Below, piece after piece: positions 42,052 to 49,997 of a DNA stretch of 64,000 nucleotides. The stretch is from the NCBI RefSeq assembly GCF_006715785.1, contig NZ_VFNX01000006.1, forward strand, positions 98,171 to 162,170, given 5' to 3'. The notes under the pieces are model-generated. The model was not told the origin of the DNA. It searched no databases and saw only the letters and a program-made list of their open reading frames with translations. Position 1 is the first letter of the stretch; each line of letters begins with the position of its first letter. The translations under genes and the position numbers were made by a program. This DNA is from Streptomyces puniciscabiei (GTDB taxonomy: Bacteria; Actinomycetota; Actinomycetes; Streptomycetales; Streptomycetaceae).

Positions 42052-45000
42052 TCACCCCGCCGCGTACACGTCCTCCACGTAACGCCCCTCAGCCACCAGC
42101 GCGTCGAGCCACCGCTCGGCCGCCGCCCCGTCGCTGCCCGGCGTCCGCCCCCGGTACAGCGCGCGGAACGCCTCCCGCACGCCGGGTGCCATCCTCGCGC
42201 CGTCGCCGCAGACGTACACCCGCGCGCCGGAGCACACCAGCTCCCACACCTCGTCGGCCTCGGCGGCGATGCGGTGCTGGACGAACACCGCGCCGTTCTC
42301 GGGGGCCGCGCTGAAGGCCGGGCGCAGTGAGACCGCGCCGGCCTCCTCGGCGGCCCGCAGCTCTCCGGCGTGCAGGAAGTCGGCGTCGGGGGCGTCGCAG
42401 CCGAAGTACAGCAGGGCGGGCGGGAGTTCGGCGCCTGCGGCGCGGGCCGCGACGCGGTCGGCGACGGCGCCGCGGAACGGGGCGAGCCCGGTACCGGCGG
42501 CGACCATCACGACCGGTGCCGAGCCGTCGATCCGGAAGGCCTCGCGGCAGGGCTGGACGCGGGCGTGCACCGTGTCGCCGGGCCGGAGAGAGGCGAGGTG
42601 GCCGGAGCCGGTCCCTCGGTAGCGGCCCCTTCCGGAGCGGGCCGGGGCGTCCAGGACGGAGACCATGAGGTCCACATGGTCCGCGTCGACGGCCGGCGAG
42701 GAGCTCACCGAGTAGTGGCGAGGCCTGAGCGGGGTCAGCAGGTCGAGCAGGCGCGGCCAGTCGAGGGCTCCGCGCAGGGCCGGGTGGTCCTCGGCGAGTT
42801 CGAGCAGGGTGCGCGGATCGTCGCCGGTCAGGGCGGCGAGGGCGGCACGCTCGGGCGGGCAGGGGTTGGCCTCGGCGAGCAGGGCCAGCTGCCGGGCCGT
42901 GGGACGCTCCTGCAACTCGACATGGTGCGTGAGGAGTTGCCGTACCTTCAACGGGCGGTCCACGGCGAGGCCGTCGCGGCGCGGGCGGGTGGCCCGGATG
43001 TCCAGCAGGGCGTCGGGGTCGAGGCCGAACGCGGCGACGGCCCGGTCCACCAGGTCCTGGGCGTTGGCGGGCAGCACGGTCAGATGGTCGGCGGTGCGGT
43101 AGGTGACGCCCTCGGGCAGCGCGATGCGCAGGAAACGCTTGGTGCGCGGGTGTGCGGGCGCGGTGAGGTCGTAGGCCTCGGTCACGGTCATCGGGACCAG
43201 TTCGTGCCGGGCGGCGAGGGCGTCCAGCGGGCCGCCGGTCAGCGTGCGGACCTCGTACGCGCTCGTGGGCTCCTCCGTCGGGGCGCCTGCGGCGGGATCG
43301 CCGTACTCCGTCAGCAGCGCGGTGCGCAGCCGGGCCGTGAACTCCCGTACGGTGCCGCTCAGATCGCCGGAGGCGTCGGCGGCGGTCCGGGCGGTCAGGC
43401 GGGTGGCGCCGAGTTCGGCGAGGCGGGCGTCGATGCGGGTGGGCACCTGCTGGTAGGTGGCGGCCCAGTTGCGGTCGCCGACGCCGAGGACGGCGTAGGT
43501 CACGCCGGTCAGGTCGGGGGTGCCGCCGAGCCAGGCGGTGAAGGCCGTGGCGTCGTCGGTGGGGTGGCCGTTGTAGGAGGCGGCGGTGATGACCACGGTC
43601 CGGTCGGTGGGCAGTTTGCCCGTGTACGTGTCCAGGGCGGCGACCTCGGTGGCGCAGCCGACGGCGGCGGCCTCGTCGGCGAGCTGGGCGGCGAAGGCCC
43701 GGCAGGTGCCGTAGTTGCTGCCGTGCAGGAAGAGGACGCCGGTACCGGGGCGGACCCGGGCGGGCAGGGTGTCCGGGGCCGAGTCCTCGCCCGACTGCGC
43801 GGGGACGCTGCCGGGCAGCGGGGCGTGCACGCGGTCGGCGGAGGTGCGCGGCGTGAGCGTGAGGGTGAAGCCCTCGGGCTTGAGGGTGAGGGTCTCCTTC
43901 ACCGTGAGCCGGTAGTCGGCATGGTCGTGCAGCCGGTAGCGGTGGACCAGCATGGCGAGCAGCATGGTCGCCTCGTGCAGCGCGAACTGCCGCCCGATGC
44001 AGGCGCGTTCACCCGTGCCGAAGGGCTTGAAGGCGTGCACCGGGCGGGCCGCCTCCGCCTCGGCGGTGAACCGCTCGGGGTCGAACAGCTCCGGGTTGTC
44101 GCCCCAGACGGGCTGCCGGTGCAGCATCGGGGTGAGCACGGTGACGGCCTGCCCGGCCGCGAGCGGGATCCGGCCGCCGAGCAGGGTGTCCGCACGGGCG
44201 TGCCGGCTGAAGGCGGCGGCCGTCGGCCACAGCCGAAGTGCCTCGGCCAGCACCTGGCGGGTGTAGGTGAGCCGGCCGACGTCGTCGTACGACGGCTCGG
44301 GGTCGGCCGTGTCACCCCACAGCTCGTCGGCCTCGCGCTGCACGAGGCGCAGCACGGCGGGGTGCTTGGCGAGGTAGTACAGGGCGAAGGACATCGCGCC
44401 GGAGGTCGTCTCATGGCCGGCGATGAGGAAGGTGATGACCTGGTTGCGGATGTTGGCGGTGTCCAGGGTGGTGCCGTCGGCCGGGTGCGGCGCGCTGAGC
44501 ATCAGCCCGAGCAGGTCCGCCGCGCCGCTCTGGTCGGTGCCGGTGCGGGCGGCGATGACCTCGTCCACGACCTTCGCCAGGTAGTCGGCGTCCGCGCGGA
44601 AGGCCGCGTCGGCCGCCGAGTGGTCCTGGCCGGGGCTGCGGGCCAGGCGGGTCATGCTCCACTCCAGGCAGTGGACCATCGACTCCACGAAGGGGTGTGG
44701 CTCATCGCGTTCGAAGGAGCCGAAGTCGTAGTCGAACCCGGCCAGGCCGATGGTGTCGAGGGTCATCCGGGTCATGTCGTCCGGCACGTTCACGGCGCGC
44801 CCGTCCCGGGCCGCGCGGTCCCAGGAGTCGATGAGCCGGCGGGCCACCTTGAGCATCACCGGGTGGTAGGTGCGCATCGAGCCGAGCGCGAAGGCGGGCA
44901 TCAGGATGTCGTGCGCCTTGGCCCAGTTGGGCTCGTCGTTGTATGCCGTGAACAGGCCGTCGGCGGCGAAGGCGCGCACGTTCTGGAGCGCGGGCCCGAT

Positions 45001-45228
45001 GTGCTTGGCGAACCGCTCCTCGTCGGCGAGGTCCGCGACCAGATCGGCGTCGGCGACGAACAGCGCGTCCCGGTCGTGCAGCCGGCGCACGAGCACGGGG
45101 CCGTGGGTGCGCATCAGGTCCATGACCTGCTGCAGGGGGGTGCGGCCGGGACCGGTGGCGGTGATGTCGACGACGGGGACGCCGGGCAGGGTGGCGGCCG
45201 GGTCGGGGTGCGGTGCGGTGGGGGGCAT
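42052..45228 (-). CDS. Self-sufficient cytochrome P450-reductase fusion, CYP102 type
   Basis: A 1058-residue homologue of P450 BM3. Heme domain (about residues 1-465): AADGLFTAYNDEPNW, IAGHETTSGAMSF, EALRLWPTAAAFS, and FKPFGTGERACIGRQFALHEA with the Cys ligand. FMN domain (about 490-640): LFLHGSNYGTCRAFA. FAD/NADPH part (about 665-1058): RHYSVSSSPAVD, GTGLAPFRGA, VYVCGDGARMAPGV. Family members hydroxylate fatty acids subterminally using NADPH without separate partners. The length agrees with CYP102A enzymes. A PAS-LuxR regulator is divergent. Confidence 0.95.
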   Translation of the reverse strand: MPPTAPHPDPAATLPGVPVVDITATGPGRTPLQQVMDLMRTHGPVLVRRLHDRDALFVADADLVADLADEERFAKHIGPALQNVRAFAADGLFTAYNDEPNWAKAHDILMPAFALGSMRTYHPVMLKVARRLIDSWDRAARDGRAVNVPDDMTRMTLDTIGLAGFDYDFGSFERDEPHPFVESMVHCLEWSMTRLARSPGQDHSAADAAFRADADYLAKVVDEVIAARTGTDQSGAADLLGLMLSAPHPADGTTLDTANIRNQVITFLIAGHETTSGAMSFALYYLAKHPAVLRLVQREADELWGDTADPEPSYDDVGRLTYTRQVLAEALRLWPTAAAFSRHARADTLLGGRIPLAAGQAVTVLTPMLHRQPVWGDNPELFDPERFTAEAEAARPVHAFKPFGTGERACIGRQFALHEATMLLAMLVHRYRLHDHADYRLTVKETLTLKPEGFTLTLTPRTSADRVHAPLPGSVPAQSGEDSAPDTLPARVRPGTGVLFLHGSNYGTCRAFAAQLADEAAAVGCATEVAALDTYTGKLPTDRTVVITAASYNGHPTDDATAFTAWLGGTPDLTGVTYAVLGVGDRNWAATYQQVPTRIDARLAELGATRLTARTAADASGDLSGTVREFTARLRTALLTEYGDPAAGAPTEEPTSAYEVRTLTGGPLDALAARHELVPMTVTEAYDLTAPAHPRTKRFLRIALPEGVTYRTADHLTVLPANAQDLVDRAVAAFGLDPDALLDIRATRPRRDGLAVDRPLKVRQLLTHHVELQERPTARQLALLAEANPCPPERAALAALTGDDPRTLLELAEDHPALRGALDWPRLLDLLTPLRPRHYSVSSSPAVDADHVDLMVSVLDAPARSGRGRYRGTGSGHLASLRPGDTVHARVQPCREAFRIDGSAPVVMVAAGTGLAPFRGAVADRVAARAAGAELPPALLYFGCDAPDADFLHAGELRAAEEAGAVSLRPAFSAAPENGAVFVQHRIAAEADEVWELVCSGARVYVCGDGARMAPGVREAFRALYRGRTPGSDGAAAERWLDALVAEGRYVEDVYAAG

Positions 45229-45328
45229 GGCGCGACAACTGCCTTTCGCGGAAACGGAGTACTCGCGGTAACGGGGTACTGCGTTCCAGGGTGATCGACC
45301 CGTGCCGCGGGCCCGGGCCACGGCACTA

Positions 45329-45338
45329 CACGATCGTG
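45329..45338. promoter_or_regulatory. Palindrome in the CYP102/PAS-LuxR spacer
   Basis: The perfect 10-bp palindrome CACGATCGTG lies roughly midway in the 248-bp divergent spacer (45229-45476), 100 nt upstream of the P450 start. It is a candidate binding site for the LuxR-type neighbour. No other clear elements were seen in the spacer. Confidence 0.4.
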
Positions 45339-45476
45339 CAGTCAAAACTCGGTTGCGGGCCTTGCGCCCACCGCCGGGCGGGGACTCGCGGACGCGCCCC
45401 ACGGGCCTGCGGTTTGCCGCTGACCTGGATCTTCGTCTTGGATGAGAGCGCCGGGTCGGCACTTCGGGAGGTGGGC

Positions 45477-46118
45477 GTGGACGCGGAGCGGGCCGAGGGG
45501 GTCAGGTGGCGCAACCGGGCCCTGATGCTCTTCGACCGGGTGTCGGTACCGGTCGCCGTGTGCGACGTGTACGGCCTGGTGGTGCTGGCCAATCCCGCGA
45601 TGGCGGCGGAGTGCGGTACGACACCGGGGCAGCTGCGCGGGCGCGACGTGCTGGAGCTGTTCCGCCCTCAGGAGGCCACGCAGGTGGAGCGGATCGCGCA
45701 GGCGCTGCGGCTGCGGCACCGCTCGCGCTACCAGGTGTCGGTGCGCTGGCGGGCGCCGGGCGGTGCCGAGCGGTTCGGGGAGCTCACGGCGGACCCGGTC
45801 AGCGACAGCGTGGACGAGACCCCGGCCCTGCTGGTGATGCTGCGGGTGCGGGGCGAGTGCGCGCCGCCCGAGCCGGAGCCGGCGCGGGTCACCCCGGTGG
45901 AGGGCCGGGTGCTGGCCCTGCTCGCGGGCGGCGCCACGACGTCCGGCGCCGCCCGCGAGCTGGGCCTGAGCAAGGACGGCGTCACCTACCACCTGCGACG
46001 CCTGTCGGCCCGCTGGAACGCCGCCAACCGCACCGAACTCGTCGCCCGTGCCTACGCGTTGGGTGTCCTGACGCCTGGGGCGTGGCCACCGGAGGCGAGG
46101 CCGGCGGAGGAGGGGTAG
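45477..46118 (+). CDS. PAS-LuxR type transcriptional regulator
   Basis: A 213-residue regulator: N-terminal PAS domain (LMLFDRVSVPVAVCDVYGLVVLANPAMAAE; GRDVLELFRPQEATQVERIA) and C-terminal LuxR-like helix-turn-helix (VEGRVLALLAGGATTSGAARELGLSKDGVTYHLRRLSARW). GTG 45477 is chosen because GGAGG at 45466-45470 is spaced 6 nt; the open frame upstream lacks such a site. It probably controls the divergent CYP102-like gene. Its end overlaps the convergent DUF3626 gene by 67 bp. Confidence 0.87.
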   Translation: MDAERAEGVRWRNRALMLFDRVSVPVAVCDVYGLVVLANPAMAAECGTTPGQLRGRDVLELFRPQEATQVERIAQALRLRHRSRYQVSVRWRAPGGAERFGELTADPVSDSVDETPALLVMLRVRGECAPPEPEPARVTPVEGRVLALLAGGATTSGAARELGLSKDGVTYHLRRLSARWNAANRTELVARAYALGVLTPGAWPPEARPAEEG

Positions 46119-47056
46119 GGCAGGGCGGGCGTACCGGAGGTGTCCGGGCCGGGACAGGCCGTACCGCGGCCGGTCCCGCGGGAGGTGGCCACCGCCCGGC
46201 AGGCCGTGCCCGCGCCCTCCGGGGCGCCGAAGCGGGCCAGGGTGTGCCAGACCATCTTCAGGTCCTGGAGCGCGTACCGGCCGGTGCGGGCCGCGTCGCC
46301 GATCAGGCGGGGGGGCAGCAGGCCGCGCTCGGCGATCTGCGCGCCGAGGCGGGCGTACTCCGGCCCCCGGTAGTCGGCGTGACGGCGCAGTTCGGTGACG
46401 GTGAGCCGGTAGCCGGGGTGCCACTCCAGCGGGAAGGGCAGTTGCCGGGCCGCCGCCTCCACCGGTGTGCCGCGGTAGTCCGCGTCGAGCACGAGCGCCT
46501 CCACGTCCCGGGCGAGCAGCACACCGGCGTGCACATGGCTCTCGATGTAGTCGTTGAGGGGGTCCTGCTCGTCCGCCTCCGCGAGCGCGATCAGTGGCAT
46601 CGCCGAGGCCACGCCGAAGTCGGTGGGCTCGGCCGCGCTGTCCGGGTAGCAGAAGGTGGCCCGGTTGAGGACCGCCGCGGTGAGCCTGAGGTGCGAGGAG
46701 CCGAAGCGCGGGGCCGCGCCCACGACCTGGCGGCGGAAGTTCAGGGCGCCGTACAGCGGGCGCTCGGCCGGGGCGGCGTCGTCGTACACGCCGCCGAAGA
46801 TCCGGCTCTCCCAGCGGTGCCGGTCGCCGCCCGGGTGCGCGGTGAGGCCGCCGTTGCTGGTCCCGGTGACGTACTGCGAGTGGTAGGCGCCGTCCCGGGC
46901 CAGCGCCACGAGGATCGGCAGTCCGCCGGAGACCCGGTCGGGATGGAAGTTGAGCGTGATGCGCAGACCGGGGTCGAGCGGTGGGCCGTTCACCCCGGCG
47001 GCGACATGGTCGAGCGCCCTTCGGGCACGCGGCGGCAGCCCCTGCCGGAAATCCAT
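46052..47056 (-). CDS. DUF3626 domain protein
   Basis: A 334-residue protein. ITLNFHPDRVSGGLPILVALARDGAYHSQYVTGTSNGGLTAHPGGDRHRWESRIFGGVYD and YIESHVHAGVLLARDVEALVLDADYRGT match DUF3626, which has ADP-ribosyltransferase-like features (H, S-T-S-like, and a late E/D) but no established activity. The C-terminal 60 residues, overlapping the convergent regulator gene, look disordered. Start ATG 47056. Confidence 0.82.
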   Translation of the reverse strand: MDFRQGLPPRARRALDHVAAGVNGPPLDPGLRITLNFHPDRVSGGLPILVALARDGAYHSQYVTGTSNGGLTAHPGGDRHRWESRIFGGVYDDAAPAERPLYGALNFRRQVVGAAPRFGSSHLRLTAAVLNRATFCYPDSAAEPTDFGVASAMPLIALAEADEQDPLNDYIESHVHAGVLLARDVEALVLDADYRGTPVEAAARQLPFPLEWHPGYRLTVTELRRHADYRGPEYARLGAQIAERGLLPPRLIGDAARTGRYALQDLKMVWHTLARFGAPEGAGTACRAVATSRGTGRGTACPGPDTSGTPALPYPSSAGLASGGHAPGVRTPNA

Positions 47057-47091
47057 TGGCCCACCCTCCCCTTGGCTACCTAGGCTAGCCG

Positions 47092-47133
47092 TGAACCTAG
47101 ACCTATTAGGTTCCTGGGGCCACCAGGTTCACG
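47092..47133. promoter_or_regulatory. Clustered inverted repeats between DUF3626 and FBP genes
   Basis: GAACCTA-N7-TAGGTTC (47094-47114) is a perfect palindrome, and its left arm is also the start of GTGAACCT (47092-47099), which pairs with AGGTTCAC (47126-47133). Three AGGTTC-type half-sites therefore share 42 bp in the 104-bp divergent spacer. Regulator unknown. Confidence 0.55.
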
Positions 47134-47160
47134 ACGACGATTCCGATGAAGGACTCCCCC

Positions 47161-47655
47161 ATGAGATGGCTCACCGAGCAGGACATCCGCAACTCATTTA
47201 TCAACTGCTCCAAGGGGGAGGCCAAGCGGCTGGCGGTGCCCCGGGACCTCGGTGAACGCCCGTGGGACGACCTGGACTTCCTCGGCTGGCGGGATCCGGG
47301 GGCACCCGACCGCAGCTACCTGGTCACCGAACGGGATGACCGGCTCGTCGGTGTCGCCCTGCGTTTCCAGGCCTCGCAGCGCGGGTTTCTGCACCGCAGC
47401 ATGTGCTCGGTGTGCCTGACCACACATCCCGGCGGAGGCGTGACGCTGATGGCGGCACGCAAGGCGGGGGCGGCGGGCCGCGAGGGCAACACGGTCGGCC
47501 TGTACATGTGCACGGACCTGGCGTGTTCACTCTATGTGCGGGGCAGGAAGGTGCCGGAGTCCGGTACCCGGTTCGAGGAGAGCCTGACGGTGGAGGAACA
47601 GATCGCCCGTACGACGGGCAATCTGTCCGCGTTCATCGACAAGCTGTACGCCTGA
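47161..47655 (+). CDS. FBP (FusB-like, EF-G binding) domain protein
   Basis: A 164-residue protein. MRWLTEQDIRNSFINCSKGEAKRLAVP is an FBP-type N-terminus, and SVCLTTHPGGGVTLMAARKAG followed by YMCTDLACSLYVRG gives the four-Cys treble-clef zinc site of FusB/FBP_C. FusB rescues EF-G from fusidic acid; Streptomyces homologues may act in ribosome recycling. ATG 47161 has GAAGGA 7 nt upstream; ATG 47146 is possible. The gene end lies in a 25-bp tandem repeat. Confidence 0.88.
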   Translation: MRWLTEQDIRNSFINCSKGEAKRLAVPRDLGERPWDDLDFLGWRDPGAPDRSYLVTERDDRLVGVALRFQASQRGFLHRSMCSVCLTTHPGGGVTLMAARKAGAAGREGNTVGLYMCTDLACSLYVRGRKVPESGTRFEESLTVEEQIARTTGNLSAFIDKLYA

Positions 47656-47702
47656 GTACCGCGACAAGCTGTACGCCCGAGTACAGCGACAAGCTGTAAG
47701 CG
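47638..47702. repeat. 25-bp tandem repeat at the end of the FBP gene
   Basis: A unit beginning GACAAGCTGTACGCC occurs at 47638, 47663 and (partly) 47688, 2.6 copies with 25-bp period. The first copy encodes the C-terminal DKLYA and stop; later copies are untranslated. It looks like a recent slippage duplication. Confidence 0.85.
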
Positions 47703-47714
47703 TGACAGCCCGGT

Positions 47715-48719
47715 TCACCCCACGCTGAGCACGATCTTGCCCCGGTTGTCCCGGCTCTCCAGCCGCTCGTGCGCGGCGCGCGCCCGCTCGAGCGGCAGCA
47801 CGGTCTCGACCGGCACCCGGTAGTCGCCGGCGGCCACGCGCTCGGCGAGTTCGCGCAGGTCGGGTCGCGGGTCGTAGCCGTGGATCTGCCGGTTGGTGAG
47901 CTGGAAACCGAGGATCGCGATGTTCTTCGGGTAGAAGTCGCGGGTGTCGAGCGTGCTCGGCTCCAGGGCCACGTTGGCGAGCGAGACGACCCTGCCGCCG
48001 TGCGCCGTCTCGCGCAGGCTCCGTCCGAGGGCTCGGCCGCCCACGGTGTCGAGGACGATGTCGGCGCCGCGTCCGCCGGTCAGCCGCAGCACCTCCTCGA
48101 CTTCTCCCTCGCCCTCCCCCTCGTCGGCGTACCGCGAGGTGTCGACGGCCTCGGAGGCCCCGAACTCCCCGGCCCAGGCGGCCTTCTCGGCGGACCCGGC
48201 GAGGGCGATGACCCGGGCGCCGGCCCGGGCGGCGATCTGGACGGCCGCGGTGCCGACTCCGCTGGCCGCGGCCTTGACCACGACCGTCTCCCCCTCGGCC
48301 ACCCTGGCCAGGCGGCGCAGGCAGTACCAGGCGGAGAGCCAGGCGACGGGCAGGGTCGCCGCCTCGGTCAGGCCGACCCCGTCGGGGAGCGCGACCACCT
48401 GCCGTGCGTTCACCGCGGCCAACTCGGCGTAGTAGCCGGGCGCTTCCCCTCCGTCCAGGGCCATCACCCGCTGCCCGGCCCGCAGTCCACTCACCCCCTC
48501 CCCCACCGCCGCGACGGTGCCGGCCGCCTCCGCGCCCGGGATCAGCGGGGGCCGGCCCGCCCGGTGATAGGCGCCGGCGCGCAGCAGCGCGTCCGCCCGG
48601 TTGACGCCCGCCGCCGCGACCCGCACCAGCACCTGCCCGGGACCGGGCTCCGGGTCCGGCACCTCCACCGGCACCAGCACCTCGGGCCCGCCGAACTCCT
48701 CGATCCGCACCGCGCGCAT
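47715..48719 (-). CDS. Quinone oxidoreductase-like zinc-type dehydrogenase
   Basis: A 334-residue QOR-type MDR protein: GVNRADALLRAGAY, GAEAAGTVAAVGEG and Rossmann VVVKAAASGVGTAAVQIAARAGARVIALAGS, then RGADIVLDTVGG. Zinc ligands are missing, as in NADPH:quinone reductases. ATG 48719 is chosen because homology begins at MRAVRIEEFGGPEVL. It is divergent from the CGNR regulator, with two similar operators between them. Confidence 0.9.
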   Translation of the reverse strand: MRAVRIEEFGGPEVLVPVEVPDPEPGPGQVLVRVAAAGVNRADALLRAGAYHRAGRPPLIPGAEAAGTVAAVGEGVSGLRAGQRVMALDGGEAPGYYAELAAVNARQVVALPDGVGLTEAATLPVAWLSAWYCLRRLARVAEGETVVVKAAASGVGTAAVQIAARAGARVIALAGSAEKAAWAGEFGASEAVDTSRYADEGEGEGEVEEVLRLTGGRGADIVLDTVGGRALGRSLRETAHGGRVVSLANVALEPSTLDTRDFYPKNIAILGFQLTNRQIHGYDPRPDLRELAERVAAGDYRVPVETVLPLERARAAHERLESRDNRGKIVLSVG

Positions 48720-48775
48720 GACACACACCCATCCTGCTCGGAAGACGCCGGCGCCCAGGAACTCCACACATCACG

Positions 48776-48824
48776 GACACCGGTTGAAGTGGTGTCACTC
48801 TGCGACACCGGTTCAACGAGTGTC
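48776..48824. promoter_or_regulatory. Two 21-bp operator-like repeats
   Basis: GACACCGGTT-GAAGT-GGTGTC (48776-48796) and GACACCGGTT-CAACGA-GTGTC (48804-48824) start 28 bp apart and share GACACCGGTT and terminal GTGTC symmetry. A further ACGGTGTT lies at 48840-48847, before the regulator start. Probably sites for the CGNR protein repressing both divergent promoters. Confidence 0.65.
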
Positions 48825-48865
48825 AAGACACCCCATGAAACGGTGTTGCACGGTAGGCTGCTCAC

Positions 48866-49444
48866 ATGACCACGCCGACGGACCCCGCACTCGCCTTCCC
48901 CTTCCTCGGTGGCCGTCCCTGCCTGGACTTCGTCGCCACGCTCGGCAAGCGGCACGCCACGCCCGTCGAGCGGATCCCCGATCCCGCCGCCCTGGCCCGC
49001 TGGATCACGGAGGCGGGCCTGGCGGCCGAGGACGGGCCGGTCCCGGTCGCCGTACGGGATCTGACCGAGGCGCGCGCCCTGCGGGAGGCGGTGTACCGCG
49101 TGCTGCGGGCGGCGATGGCCGCGCGGGAACCGGACGCGTCCGACGTGGCGCTGGTCAACGAGGTCGCCGCCCGGCCGGACCTCGCGCCCCAACTGGGCGC
49201 CCGGCGCTGGACGGCCCGCCACCCGGCCCGCGCCGCCCTGGCGACCGTGGCCCGGGACGCCGTCCTGCTGGTCGGCGGTCCGCTGCTGGAGCGCGTCAAG
49301 GAGTGCGGCAACCCGGACTGCTCGCTGCTGTTCCTCGACGACTCGCAGGCCCGGCGGCGCCGCTGGTGCTCCATGGAGCGCTGCGGCAACCTCGCGAAGG
49401 TCGCCGGCTACCGGTCGCGCAACCGCGCGGCCGACACCCGGTGA
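48866..49444 (+). CDS. CGNR zinc-finger regulator
   Basis: A 192-residue protein with an N-terminal ABATE-type stress domain (FPFLGGRPCLDFVATLGKRH) and a C-terminal CGNR zinc finger (CGNPDCSLLFLDDSQARRRRWCSMERCGNLAKVAGYR). Four Cys ligands and the CGN(L/R) signature are intact. Such proteins act as transcriptional repressors of adjacent genes. It is divergent from the quinone oxidoreductase. Confidence 0.92.
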   Translation: MTTPTDPALAFPFLGGRPCLDFVATLGKRHATPVERIPDPAALARWITEAGLAAEDGPVPVAVRDLTEARALREAVYRVLRAAMAAREPDASDVALVNEVAARPDLAPQLGARRWTARHPARAALATVARDAVLLVGGPLLERVKECGNPDCSLLFLDDSQARRRRWCSMERCGNLAKVAGYRSRNRAADTR

Positions 49445-49997
49445 AGGTGGCTCAGCACGTGGTGGCCGCGGGCGGGTGAGCCCATGTCGGGCCCGGCCCG
49501 GCCGGTGTCGCCGCCCAGGAAGCGGACCAGGTCCTGGGCAGCCACCCGGTGAGCAGGGCCAGGAGGGTGATCCTGTGTCGTGTCACACGTGTCCCGTCCC
49601 CGGGCTGCCGCCCCCCCCGCCGACGGAGGCTCCCCGCCTGACCCGCCCGTCATGGTGCCGAGGGTGCGCGCCGCGGGGCGCGGCCGGGGAGGCCGAGGAG
49701 GGCCGCCGGCTCGTGCGCCGAGTGGCCGGATCCGACCGGTGGCGACGGCGGTGTTCCCGGCGTGCACGGCGGCGTCCAGCGCTGCCGCGCCGGCGGCCGA
49801 CGGCAGGGAGCCGGCCCAGCGGCGTCGGCGGGCGGCGCGTATGCGTCGGCCACGACGCCGAGGAGCTGCTCCGGATCGGCCACCGGAGCCCCGTCCAGGG
49901 CGTCGGCCGGGTGAACCGAGGTGCTCCCCATGAGGACAGGTGTGGTCCGCGATTGCGGCACGTTCGATCGGACCGAGGAATGGGAACAGGCCAAGGG
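49445..49997. other. 550-bp region without a supported gene
   Basis: GC-rich sequence between the CGNR regulator and the ArAE-like gene. A minus-strand open frame beginning at ATG 49932 (GSTSVHPADALDGAPVADPE, then QLLGVVADAYAPPADAAG) looks protein-like for about 40 residues, after which the code seems to shift frame (DAAVHAGNTAVATGRIRPLGARA). It may be a decayed gene fragment; I do not recognise the family. Confidence 0.35.

Noticed and set aside
42370..45294. 974-codon plus-strand open frame opposite the P450-reductase
   Set aside because: Gly/Val/Arg-rich shadow with no motifs; the minus strand encodes an unmistakable CYP102 protein.
47082..47114. TAGG-rich spacer considered as an iron box
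   Set aside because: No 19-bp 9-1-9 match to the DmdR/IdeR consensus; the symmetry is of a different type.
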